The position numbers were made by a program, and so were the translations under genes. DNA of 10,770 nt. It comes from CAXBYZ01 sp963980215 (GTDB lineage: Bacteria; Patescibacteriota; Microgenomatia; UBA1400; CG1-02-47-37). The notes beneath the pieces are model-generated. The model saw only the letters and a list, made by a program, of their open reading frames with translations, was not told the DNA's origin and searched no databases. Location of the stretch: NCBI GenBank assembly GCA_963980215.1, contig CAXBYZ010000026.1:1-10770 (forward strand), given 5' to 3'. Of the stretch, positions 1 through 6,504 are shown piece after piece (the first letter of the stretch is position 1; each line of letters starts with the position of its first letter).

Positions 1-3
1 ATT

Positions 4-675
4 CTAGATATTAATTAGCAAGAGGTCAAGTTGGCTGGCTAGAGGCAAGACGGCTTGTCCGGTCTTGATAGTAAAATCAATATTTAATAAATCTTGGTGA
101 AGTTTTAGTAAAGTTTCTAGTTTAAAGTTTTGGCTTTGTGATTTTAGCTTACCAATTTGCCAAGGGGCGCCTTTTAACTGACCTTCTTTGGTGGCTTGAA
201 TAAGCTGAGAAACTCTTCGGTGAAGCATGTAAAAAACTAGTTCAGCTGCATCTTTCTTGAGGCAGTCGTGGAGAAGTTTTAGAGTAACTTTGCCTGAGCC
301 TGGCTTTAGTGAGTCTAGAACTTTAAAGACACTGGCTGGCAGCTTGAATTCTTTTATAGTGGCACCGGCAAACTTCTTTTTTACAGCTGGAGTGATGGCT
401 TTTTTCTCCCATAAAACTATCTCTGAGTCTTTGTTGTGTAATACTAGCTCTATAAATTTATCCTTGGCTTTTGAGCGAGGCAATGTAAGCAAATTTTCTA
501 TAATGACTAGCTTAGTGTCACCAAATAGGGAGTTTGATTCTAGGCTTTGGGTTAGTTTGGTTTCGTCTAGTTTTTTTGCAGTGAATCTTATTTTTTCACC
601 TTTAAATTCATCTATTTGCTCGTTAAAGACTTTTCGACTCAAGACAAAGTTGTCTCCATGAAAAATAGTGATCAT
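4..675 (-). CDS. holA: DNA polymerase III delta subunit-like protein (short form)
   Basis: Probable clamp-loader delta subunit, which in the family opens the beta sliding clamp and loads it on DNA in the cytoplasm. The N-terminus (MITIFHGDN) matches the beginning of HolA proteins. The segment SLFGDTKLVIIENL (about residues 49-62) is the typical SLFG-(D/E)-(K/R)-LV-(V/I)-(V/I)-EN motif of the first domain. The C-terminal 60 residues (LLKLHQDLLNIDFTIKTG, then a Leu-rich tail) match the collar domain pattern with D..K.G. At 223 aa it is about 110 residues shorter than typical HolA (about 330-340). The gene is closed by a TAG at 4-6, so the window edge does not explain the shortness. The ATG overlaps the preceding TGA as ATGA; there is no SD, so translation is probably coupled. 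Function is fairly secure from the motifs; clamp-loading activity of the short form is inferred. Confidence 0.8.
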   Translation of the reverse strand: MITIFHGDNFVLSRKVFNEQIDEFKGEKIRFTAKKLDETKLTQSLESNSLFGDTKLVIIENLLTLPRSKAKDKFIELVLHNKDSEIVLWEKKAITPAVKKKFAGATIKEFKLPASVFKVLDSLKPGSGKVTLKLLHDCLKKDAAELVFYMLHRRVSQLIQATKEGQLKGAPWQIGKLKSQSQNFKLETLLKLHQDLLNIDFTIKTGQAVLPLASQLDLLLINI

Positions 676-1049
676 GATTTTTTGTATATTTTAAATATTT
701 TTTCGACGGAGTGAGAGTTGATGACTACCTTTCCTCTACCACTGTGGGGCAGTAGAGCACCCGAAAAATTTGAAGGGATGTGCATAAGCTCGTGGATGAG
801 TATTCTCATCTTATCATCTTCTTTTAAGTGGTCAAACTTGTCTGAGATCACTTCGATGCAGTAGTGAGGTTCTAGCTTTAATGCCATTTGCCAAATTTTA
901 GGGAAAGCCCAAATTCTAGCTCTAGCTCTAGCTCTTGAACCATGACTTCTAAAAGCGACAATTTTATCTATCTTGATGTTTGGTAGCTGTAACTTCTTTT
1001 GGATAGTTTGTAGTCGTTTTTGGATGTCTGGGGCTAGTTCAAATTCCAT
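672..1049 (-). CDS. Putative zinc metallopeptidase (HExxH, phage-metallopeptidase-like family)
   Basis: A 125-aa protein with the zinc-binding motif HELMH at residues 86-90, followed by IPSNFSGALLPH; His102 is a candidate third ligand. The upstream block RIWAFPKIWQMAL (45-57) and IEVIS (65-69) resemble a small family of uncharacterised HExxH proteins, annotated as putative (phage) metallopeptidases, found in archaea, phages and CPR bacteria; I assign this from memory of the pattern. No signal peptide or membrane segment is seen, so it is probably cytoplasmic. Substrate is unknown. Residues 39-45 are alternating Arg-Ala, encoded by a hexanucleotide tandem repeat. The start lies 6 nt after the atpC stop without an SD; the stop overlaps the next gene as ATGA. 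It appears to be the penultimate gene of the atp transcript. Enzymatic activity is inferred from the motif only. Confidence 0.7.
   Translation of the reverse strand: MEFELAPDIQKRLQTIQKKLQLPNIKIDKIVAFRSHGSRARARARIWAFPKIWQMALKLEPHYCIEVISDKFDHLKEDDKMRILIHELMHIPSNFSGALLPHSGRGKVVINSHSVEKIFKIYKKS
915..932. repeat. Hexanucleotide tandem repeat TCTAGC x3 inside the metallopeptidase gene
   Basis: Three exact copies of TCTAGC on the plus strand, plus a partial fourth (TCT), read on the coding strand as alternating GCT and AGA codons (Ala-Arg). Being a multiple of three, gain or loss of a unit would change the basic stretch at residues 39-45 without shifting the frame. Confidence 0.85.
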
Positions 1050-1055
1050 TTATTG

Positions 1056-1532
1056 TTATTGAGTGGGGAGTTGGCGGTAGCGTTTCTTGTTGGCAACTTT
1101 TAGTTCTAGAACGGCTTTTCTAAGATCGGCTTGAGCGATAGCAAAATCTCGACTCGAGAGTTTTTCTTTTAAGGCCTTTTCTGCCCTAGCTTTAGCTTTT
1201 TCCACCTTTTGAATGTCAATGTCATCGGCTCTAACTGCACTGTCTGCCATTATTGAAATTCTATCTAAATTGACATCGAGCAAACCACCTGAAACAGCTA
1301 GAATGGTGATACTTGGACCATTGAGAATATATAGCTCTCCGGGTTGAAGCTTGGTGAGTAAGCCAATGTGTCCAGGAAGAATACCAATCTGACCCTGGTA
1401 ACCTGGGGCAAGAACAAGGTCTACATCGTCTTTAAAAACTGATTCTTCTTGAGTAATTACTTCTAAGGCTAATTTCTTTTGCATATTGCGCTTAAGGTTC
1501 CGAACTCGAACTTTCCAAGTTTCGGAACCCAT
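1056..1532 (-). CDS. atpC: ATP synthase F1 epsilon subunit
   Basis: Central-stalk epsilon subunit, which with gamma couples c-ring rotation to F1 and can inhibit ATP hydrolysis. The beta-sandwich domain is visible (LALEVITQEESVF, then GQIGILPGHIGLLTKLQPGEL, LAVSGGLLDV, ISIMADSAVRADDID), followed by a charged two-helix C-terminal domain (about residues 105-158). The coordinates give the longest frame, starting 6 nt after atpD like the other tight junctions. However, family members start at the equivalent of Met17 (MQKKLALEV, start 1484), and the 16-residue extension is basic and unlike epsilon. The DNA encoding it is largely a hairpin. Neither start has a good SD. I think the start at 1484 is at least as likely, giving 142 aa. 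Confidence 0.9.
   Translation of the reverse strand: MGSETWKVRVRNLKRNMQKKLALEVITQEESVFKDDVDLVLAPGYQGQIGILPGHIGLLTKLQPGELYILNGPSITILAVSGGLLDVNLDRISIMADSAVRADDIDIQKVEKAKARAEKALKEKLSSRDFAIAQADLRKAVLELKVANKKRYRQLPTQ
1496..1529 (-). promoter_or_regulatory. Imperfect long hairpin at the atpD-atpC junction
   Basis: The outer arms GGTTCCGA (1496-1503) and TCGGAACC (1522-1529) are perfect complements, and inside them AACTT (1509-1513) and AAGTT (1517-1521) close a TCC loop. This gives 13 base pairs interrupted by one 5-nt bulge. On the mRNA the hairpin ends 11 nt before the internal ATG at 1484. There is no U-run after it, so it is not an ordinary intrinsic terminator. It may tune atpC translation or mRNA processing; that role is inferred. 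Confidence 0.6.
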
Positions 1533-1538
1533 TCTAAC

Positions 1539-2930
1539 TTATTTTATTTTCTTGGCATTTGTCACCGCTTCATCGATGCTACCGATCATGTAGAAAGCTT
1601 GCTCTGGTAGTTGATCGTGCTTGCCTTCAAGAATTTCTTTAAAACCCTTGATGGTGTCTTCGACTTTGACGTATCTACCCTTAGCGCCGGTAAATTGTTC
1701 AGCGACAAAGAAAGGTTGAGTGAGGAATCTTTGAATTTTTCTGGCTCTTGAAACGGTCAGTTTATCTTCATCCGAGAGCTCATCAATACCCAAGATGGCA
1801 ATGATGTCCTGAAGGTCCTTGTATCTTTGGAGAACCTTTTGAACACCTCTAGCTACTTGGTAGTGAGCTTCTCCAACTGTATCTGGAGAGAGTATTTTTG
1901 AGCTTGAGGTTAATGGATCAACAGCTGGGTACAAGGCTTGTTCTGCCAAAGCTCTTTCTAGGGCAATGGTTGAGTCTAGGTGAGCAAAGGTAGCCACTGG
2001 AGCTGGATCTGTGTAGTCGTCAGCTGGAACGTAAACAGCTTGGAAAGAAGTGATAGAACCTTTTTTGGTTGAAGTAATTCTTTCTTGTAAGGCGGCCATT
2101 TCAGAAGCTAGGGTTGGTTGGTAACCAACAGCCGATGGAATACGACCAAGTAGAGCCGAAACTTCTGAACCCGCTTGAGAAAATCTAAAGATGTTGTCGA
2201 TAAACAAGAGAACGTCTTCACCTTTTTCGTCTCTGAAGAATTCAGCAAAAGTAAGAGCTGATAAAGCGACTCTTAATCTAGCACCTGGAGGTTCGTTCAT
2301 TTGGCCAAAGACCATGACAGTGTTTTTCATCACTCCTGAATCTAGCATTTCCTTGTATAGGTCGTTACCTTCCCTAGTTCTCTCACCCACACCGGCAAAG
2401 ACTGAGTGACCTGAGTGCTCTTCGGCTATGTTTCTGATTAACTCTTGGATAATAACAGTCTTACCTACTCCAGCCCCTCCAAAAGCGGCTACCTTACCAC
2501 CTTTGGCAAAAGGACTAATTAAGTCAATAACTTTAATGCCTGTTTCTAGCATTTGAGGAGTTGATTCTAGGTCTGTGAATTTTGGTGGCTTTTTGTGAAT
2601 TGGAGTGGGTTTAACTCCTTTAATGTCCCCCTTGTTATCGATAGCGTTACCAGTGACATTGAAAATTCTACCTAAAGCTTTGTTGGAAGCAGGGACTGCA
2701 ATTGGTTTACCAGTATCTACAACCTCCATATCTCTTTTTAGACCATCTGTGCTGTCCATGGCAATACAGCGGACTTGGCTATTGCCTAAGTGTTGTTGAA
2801 CTTCTAAGACAATTTTTTTACCGTCTTTATTTTTTAGTTCTAGAGCGTTGTAGAGTTCTGGTAAGTGGTCTTCAAAAACTACGTCGATAACCACTGAGAT
2901 AATTTGAGAGATTTTTCCAATTTTTTTCAT
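1539..2930 (-). CDS. atpD: ATP synthase F1 beta subunit (catalytic)
   Basis: Catalytic subunit of the alpha3beta3 hexamer, which makes or hydrolyses ATP at the cytoplasmic face. The 463-aa length is normal. The P-loop GGAGVGKT is at 151-158, the catalytic glutamate is E183 in GERTREGND, Walker B lies in LLFIDNIFRF (241-250), and the lever loop is DELSDED (383-389, normally DELSEED). All key residues are present, so the subunit should be active. The start is the ATG 14 nt after the atpG stop. It is preceded by AGGGA (2940-2944 on the plus strand, as TCCCT) with a 9-nt spacer, a usable SD. The start codon is followed by an A7 run. Confidence 0.99.
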   Translation of the reverse strand: MKKIGKISQIISVVIDVVFEDHLPELYNALELKNKDGKKIVLEVQQHLGNSQVRCIAMDSTDGLKRDMEVVDTGKPIAVPASNKALGRIFNVTGNAIDNKGDIKGVKPTPIHKKPPKFTDLESTPQMLETGIKVIDLISPFAKGGKVAAFGGAGVGKTVIIQELIRNIAEEHSGHSVFAGVGERTREGNDLYKEMLDSGVMKNTVMVFGQMNEPPGARLRVALSALTFAEFFRDEKGEDVLLFIDNIFRFSQAGSEVSALLGRIPSAVGYQPTLASEMAALQERITSTKKGSITSFQAVYVPADDYTDPAPVATFAHLDSTIALERALAEQALYPAVDPLTSSSKILSPDTVGEAHYQVARGVQKVLQRYKDLQDIIAILGIDELSDEDKLTVSRARKIQRFLTQPFFVAEQFTGAKGRYVKVEDTIKGFKEILEGKHDQLPEQAFYMIGSIDEAVTNAKKIK

Positions 2931-2944
2931 ATAAATATGTCCCT

Positions 2945-3880
2945 TTATTCTAGTGCCATTCTAGCACCGACTACATCAAGTAGTTCATTAGTAATTTTTG
3001 TTTGTCTTAGTTGGTTATATTCAAGGCTTAAGTCTGAAACTATGTCTTGGGCGTTTTCGTTGGCGTTTTTCATGGCTACCATTCTGGCAGAGTGTTCACT
3101 GGCCAAAGATTCTAGTAAAACATGGTAGAGTTGAAGCTCGATGTATTCTGGAAGTAGGGTCTTAAAGATTTCGTTTGGAGAAGGTTCAAATAGGTAGTCC
3201 CCTTGGAACTCTTTTGTGGGAGGAGGTGAGTCGTCGCTAGTGGCTTCAGCTTCAATGACATCTGTTTGAATTGGTAAAAGTTGTTTAACTGCTAGTTCCT
3301 GAGAGATGGTCGAAAGAAACTTCATGTAGACGGTAAAAGACATCTGAATCTCTTTTTTCTTAAACCCATCGATAACCATGTTACTAACTGGAACAATGTC
3401 TTGAAAATGAGGCTTGTCCCCCATTTGAGGGTACTCGGCCATTAGGAGGTGATTTGATTTAATGACGTGTTCTTTGGCCTTTTTACCAATTGTGACAAAG
3501 TTTAACTTGGTCCTTGGGGGAAGGGAGTAATTGGCTTTTAGGTCTTTTAACCATCTTTCTAGGCCACGGAATAGATTACTGTTAAGACCACCGCACAGAG
3601 ATTTATCTGTCGAGAGAAGAATAACCAAGATGTTGAAAGGTTCTTCTTCTGGCCAACCAACTCTTGGATCTTTTAATAAGAAGTGGTCTACATGGTCTTG
3701 AGCTACCTTAGCTAAAGAAGTGATAATGTCTGCCATTTTTTCTGAGTAAGGCCTTGACGACAAAGCCATCTGCTGGGCTTTTTTCATTTTTGAGGCCGAG
3801 ACCATCTCCATAGCTTTGGTGATCTGGGCTATGTTTTTACTGGACTTAATTCTTCTTTTTATGATTCTAGTTGAACTCAT
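2945..3880 (-). CDS. atpG: ATP synthase F1 gamma subunit
   Basis: Rotor shaft of F1. The N-terminal helix shows the classic pattern with IKRRIKSSKNI (6-17), QITKAMEMVSASKM (19-32), and the C-terminal helix shows ASEHSARMVAMKNANENA, then NQLRQTKITNELLDVVGA. The two helices form the coiled coil that turns inside alpha3beta3. At 311 aa it is slightly longer than the E. coli form (287 aa); an acidic, proline-containing stretch around residues 212-228, before FEPSPNEIF, accounts for part of this. The start overlaps the atpA stop as ATGA. It is preceded by GAGGAA within the end of atpA, a reasonable SD, so both coupling and direct initiation are possible. Confidence 0.98.
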   Translation of the reverse strand: MSSTRIIKRRIKSSKNIAQITKAMEMVSASKMKKAQQMALSSRPYSEKMADIITSLAKVAQDHVDHFLLKDPRVGWPEEEPFNILVILLSTDKSLCGGLNSNLFRGLERWLKDLKANYSLPPRTKLNFVTIGKKAKEHVIKSNHLLMAEYPQMGDKPHFQDIVPVSNMVIDGFKKKEIQMSFTVYMKFLSTISQELAVKQLLPIQTDVIEAEATSDDSPPPTKEFQGDYLFEPSPNEIFKTLLPEYIELQLYHVLLESLASEHSARMVAMKNANENAQDIVSDLSLEYNQLRQTKITNELLDVVGARMALE

Positions 3881-5400
3881 TTATCTTCCTCTTTATCACG
3901 ATTAAATTCTTTGTGACTATCGTTAAACCTTTGAGTGTATTTTTCTAGTTCTTTGATAGTGGAAGGTGATAAGATTTTTTCTTTAGTGATAGTGTTCTTT
4001 AGTTTTGGTCTAGTGGAAAAAATGTACTTGATGTACTCTTTTTGCCAATCTTTTAGTTTTTCTACAGGGACTTGATCGACATAGTTGTTGGTTACTGCCC
4101 AAATTAAAACGACTTGTTCTTCAATTGGAGCGGGCTCGTCCCAACCTTGTTTTAGTAGTTCGGTGATTCTAGTACCTCTTTCTAGTTGAGCTTTGGTAAC
4201 TGGGTCTAGATCTGATGAAAACTGGGCAAAGGCGGCTAGTTCTCTAAATTGGGCTAGCTCCATTCTAAGTTTTCCGGCTACTTGACGCATGGCTTTGATT
4301 TGAGCATCGCCACCAACACGCGAGACGGATAAACCTGCATTGATAGCTGGCCTAATACCGGCGTTAAATAGGTCAGACTCTAAGTAGATCTGGCCGTCGG
4401 TAATTGAGATAACGTTGGTAGGAATGTAGGCAGAAAGATCTCCAGCTTGAGTTTCAATAATAGGTAAGGCAGTGATTGAGCCTCCGCCATTAGCCTTGTT
4501 TAGTTTAACTGATCTTTCAAGGAGTTTTGAGTGAAGATAAAAGACATCTCCAGGGTAAGCCTCTCTTCCAGCTGGTCTGCGTAAAAGCAAGGATAGTTCT
4601 CGGTAAGCCCAAGCGTGTTTGGAAAGGTCGTCGTAGATAACTAAAGCGTCTTGGCCTTTTGAGGCAAAGTGCTCAGCAATAGTGACTCCAGCGTAAGGAG
4701 CAAGGTACTGTAAAGCAGGAGCATCTGAAGCATTGGCAGCAACAACAATGGTGTGATCCATGGCTCCAAATTTTTGAAAAGTTTCGACCAACTGAGCGGT
4801 AAAAGCAGCTTTTTGACCAATAACCACGTAGACACAAATTAATTTTTTGCCTTTTTGGTTGATGACTGTGGTGGTAGCGATGGCTGATTTACCGGTACTT
4901 CTGTCACCAATAATTAGCTCTCTTTGCCCCCGACCAACTGGGATCATGGCATCAATAGCAGTGATTCCGGTTTGAACCGGTTGGCTAACTTTTTCTCTGG
5001 TAATAACTCCGGGAGCAATTTTTTCAATTGGCTCGTTGGTCTTGGTTTTTGGAGTTGGTTGGCCGTCTATAGGATTCCCTAGAGGACCAATAACACGACC
5101 AATTAACTCTTCACCGACTGGAACATCTAGAATTTTTCCAGTAGTAGAGACTTGATCACCTTCTTTTAGGTGATTGCTGTCACCTAAAATGATTGCTCCG
5201 ACGGTGTGTTTATCAAGGTTTAGAACTAAACCATAAGTTTTATTAGGAAATTCAAGAATTTCTGACATCATGGCGTCAGCTAAACCACTGATAGTCACCA
5301 CCCCATCACCGATGGTGATGATTTGACCAATGCTTTTTTTTTGCAGAGTAGGGGCAAATTGGTCTATTTTTTTAGAAATGGCTTTTTGAATATCATTCAT
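3877..5400 (-). CDS. atpA: ATP synthase F1 alpha subunit
   Basis: Non-catalytic nucleotide-binding subunit of F1. Length 507 aa is normal. The N-terminal helix that contacts delta in other bacteria is present (IQKAISKKIDQFAP, 4-17). The P-loop reads GDRSTGKS (165-172) where most bacteria have GDRQTGKT, a Gln-to-Ser and a conservative Thr-to-Ser change. Walker B is ALVIYDD (252-258), and the arginine finger lies in SVSRVGG (R361). The gene starts 8 nt inside the end of atpH with no SD, so coupled translation is likely. Codons 20-23 contain an A9 run (5334-5342). Confidence 0.99.
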   Translation of the reverse strand: MNDIQKAISKKIDQFAPTLQKKSIGQIITIGDGVVTISGLADAMMSEILEFPNKTYGLVLNLDKHTVGAIILGDSNHLKEGDQVSTTGKILDVPVGEELIGRVIGPLGNPIDGQPTPKTKTNEPIEKIAPGVITREKVSQPVQTGITAIDAMIPVGRGQRELIIGDRSTGKSAIATTTVINQKGKKLICVYVVIGQKAAFTAQLVETFQKFGAMDHTIVVAANASDAPALQYLAPYAGVTIAEHFASKGQDALVIYDDLSKHAWAYRELSLLLRRPAGREAYPGDVFYLHSKLLERSVKLNKANGGGSITALPIIETQAGDLSAYIPTNVISITDGQIYLESDLFNAGIRPAINAGLSVSRVGGDAQIKAMRQVAGKLRMELAQFRELAAFAQFSSDLDPVTKAQLERGTRITELLKQGWDEPAPIEEQVVLIWAVTNNYVDQVPVEKLKDWQKEYIKYIFSTRPKLKNTITKEKILSPSTIKELEKYTQRFNDSHKEFNRDKEEDK

Positions 5401-5743
5401 AGATTACTTGGTCTTTTAAACCTTCAAGTTTTTTATTTACAGTGGCATCTATAGTTTGGCCGGCTAGAGTAATTCTAAAGCCGGCAATAATAGACCTATC
5501 AAGTTGTTCTTTAATTCTAATTGGTCTTTTAAAATTTTTAGTTAATGAATTTTTAATTTGTTTAACTTGAGTTTCTGATAACTTGATTGGAGTAAAAACT
5601 GTAGCTAGATTTGGATCGACGCGAAACCAGCTTTGCTTGACCAGCTCTTCGGCTATTTCCGGTAAGAGATCGACAGCTTTTTGGTCCTCAAGATATGTCA
5701 AAAAACCTTTGACTATTGAGTTAACTTGAACTTTTGCCCTCAT
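5393..5743 (-). CDS. atpH: ATP synthase F1 delta subunit, N-terminally shortened
   Basis: Peripheral-stalk subunit joining F1 to the b dimer. The C-terminal half is clearly delta: LSETQVKQIKNSL (55-67), then LDRSIIAGFRITLAGQTIDATVNKKLEGL (about 81-109), corresponding to the VDPSLIGG...G...ID.S...L..L pattern. At 116 aa it lacks roughly 60 residues of the N-terminal helical bundle that binds alpha; typical length is about 175-180. The shortening is not a start-choice error, because the codon directly before the ATG in this frame is TAA (5744-5746). Its ATG overlaps the atpF TGA as ATGA with no SD. A frameshift is possible but there is no room between the genes for the missing domain. Confidence 0.9.
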   Translation of the reverse strand: MRAKVQVNSIVKGFLTYLEDQKAVDLLPEIAEELVKQSWFRVDPNLATVFTPIKLSETQVKQIKNSLTKNFKRPIRIKEQLDRSIIAGFRITLAGQTIDATVNKKLEGLKDQVIYE

Positions 5744-6225
5744 TTAATTGTTTTTAATTGTTTAATTTCTAGATCAATAATTTTCTTTTGTTCTTTGGCA
5801 GTGAGACTCCCCTTTAGAACCTTTGAAGTAGCTTTAATAACAAGGTCGGTAATTTTACCGGTGATTTTCCTTTCCTGCTCATTTAATTTTTCAGTGAGCA
5901 TGGCAAGTTTCTTATCCACTTCTTGTTCAGCTTCTTCTCTGGCTTCATCTAAGATATTTTTAGAGGTTTTATTGGCCTCTTTTTTAGCTCTTTCGACTAT
6001 TTTGACAGCTTCTTTCTCAGCTTCTTCTATCGCCTGTTTCTTGATTTCTTCAATCTTGGCCTTTTCTTTGAGATTGTCCTCAGCAGCTTTAATTGAGTCT
6101 TCAATTTTTTTATTTCGCTGATTAACAATAGTGATAATCGGCTTGTAAAGAAACTTCTTTAGAAAAAAAACTAAGATACCAAAGTTAATTATCTGAAATA
6201 GTAATTGATACCATTGAATAGACAT
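5740..6225 (-). CDS. atpF: ATP synthase Fo b subunit
   Basis: Peripheral-stalk subunit: a single N-terminal membrane helix (about residues 5-22, IINFGILVFF) followed by a long, charged, Ala/Glu/Lys-rich coiled coil (about 35-145) that dimerises and reaches up to delta. The 161-aa length is normal for the family. KKFLYKPI (23-30) after the membrane helix is the usual short conserved region. It begins 9 nt after atpE with only a weak purine stretch as SD, and ends in an ATGA overlap with atpH. Only one b gene is present, so a homodimer is expected. Confidence 0.96.
   Translation of the reverse strand: MSIQWYQLLFQIINFGILVFFLKKFLYKPIITIVNQRNKKIEDSIKAAEDNLKEKAKIEEIKKQAIEEAEKEAVKIVERAKKEANKTSKNILDEAREEAEQEVDKKLAMLTEKLNEQERKITGKITDLVIKATSKVLKGSLTAKEQKKIIDLEIKQLKTIK
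5744..5763. repeat. Tandem 10-nt direct repeat at the atpF/atpH junction
   Basis: TTAATTGTTT occurs twice head to tail on the plus strand (5744-5753 and 5754-5763). It encodes the last residues of AtpF (KQLKTIK region) and abuts the ATGA overlap with atpH. Because ten is not a multiple of three, loss of one unit would change the AtpF C-terminus. Confidence 0.8.
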
Positions 6226-6234
6226 TTTCTATAT

Positions 6235-6477
6235 TTATACAAATTTTAGAATTAATGCGACTACCAATGAGTAGATGGCGATAGCTTCTGCGAAAGCTAC
6301 TCCCAAGATCATGACAGTTTGAACTTTGGCGGCTGCTTCTGGATTGCGACCAATGGCCTCTAGGGCTTTGGATACAATTAAACCAATAGCTACTGCTGGG
6401 GCTAAGCCTCCAAAAGCAATTGTTAAACCGACAATAACGTCATTGCTAGCCTGTACGGCTTGGACTGGATCTGACAT
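6235..6477 (-). CDS. atpE: ATP synthase Fo c subunit
   Basis: Rotor-ring proteolipid: 80 aa, two membrane helices (about 14-36 and 53-78) joined by the polar loop IGRNPEA (42-48). The ion-carrying carboxylate is Glu64 in GVAFAEAIAIY. The helix-1 position equivalent to Gln32 of the Ilyobacter Na+ enzyme is Ile31, and the residue after Glu64 is Ala rather than Ser. The Na+ ligands are therefore missing and proton coupling is predicted. The usual GxGxGxG of helix 1 reads A26-P-A28-V-A30-I-G32. A strong SD precedes the gene, fitting the high copy number of c in the complex. Confidence 0.98.
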   Translation of the reverse strand: MSDPVQAVQASNDVIVGLTIAFGGLAPAVAIGLIVSKALEAIGRNPEAAAKVQTVMILGVAFAEAIAIYSLVVALILKFV

Positions 6478-6484
6478 AGTTATT

Positions 6485-6491
6485 CTCCTTT
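6485..6491 (-). promoter_or_regulatory. Strong ribosome-binding site of atpE
   Basis: On the mRNA strand AAAGGAG lies 7 nt before the atpE ATG, the closest match to consensus SD among the junctions examined. Most other genes here have weak or no SD and start by overlap. This suggests that extra c subunit is made through stronger initiation, as known for atpE in E. coli. Confidence 0.75.
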
Positions 6492-6504
6492 ATTTAATTA
6501 ATAA

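Noticed and set aside
257..661. Open frame on the plus strand opposite holA
   Set aside because: It lies entirely antisense to a gene with clear HolA motifs, has no SD and no recognisable domain; codon structure of the minus strand explains it.
4641..4835. Leu-rich frame on the same strand within atpA
   Set aside because: An out-of-frame reading of the well-conserved alpha-subunit core, with no independent support.
4967..4980. Inverted repeat CCGGTT-TG-AACCGG in atpA
   Set aside because: It encodes the conserved QPVQTG region of alpha; a 6-bp stem with a 2-nt loop inside a coding region is compatible with chance.
3877..5743. UGA recoding (Gly) as in Gracilibacteria/Absconditabacteria
   Set aside because: TGA ends atpF, atpH, atpA and the metallopeptidase at proper family C-termini, and conserved glycines are encoded by GGN.
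5726..6121. Plus-strand open frame opposite atpF, rich in Ser, Leu and Phe
   Set aside because: It is the antisense of a Lys/Glu/Ala-rich coiled coil, which commonly leaves an open hydrophobic-looking reverse frame.
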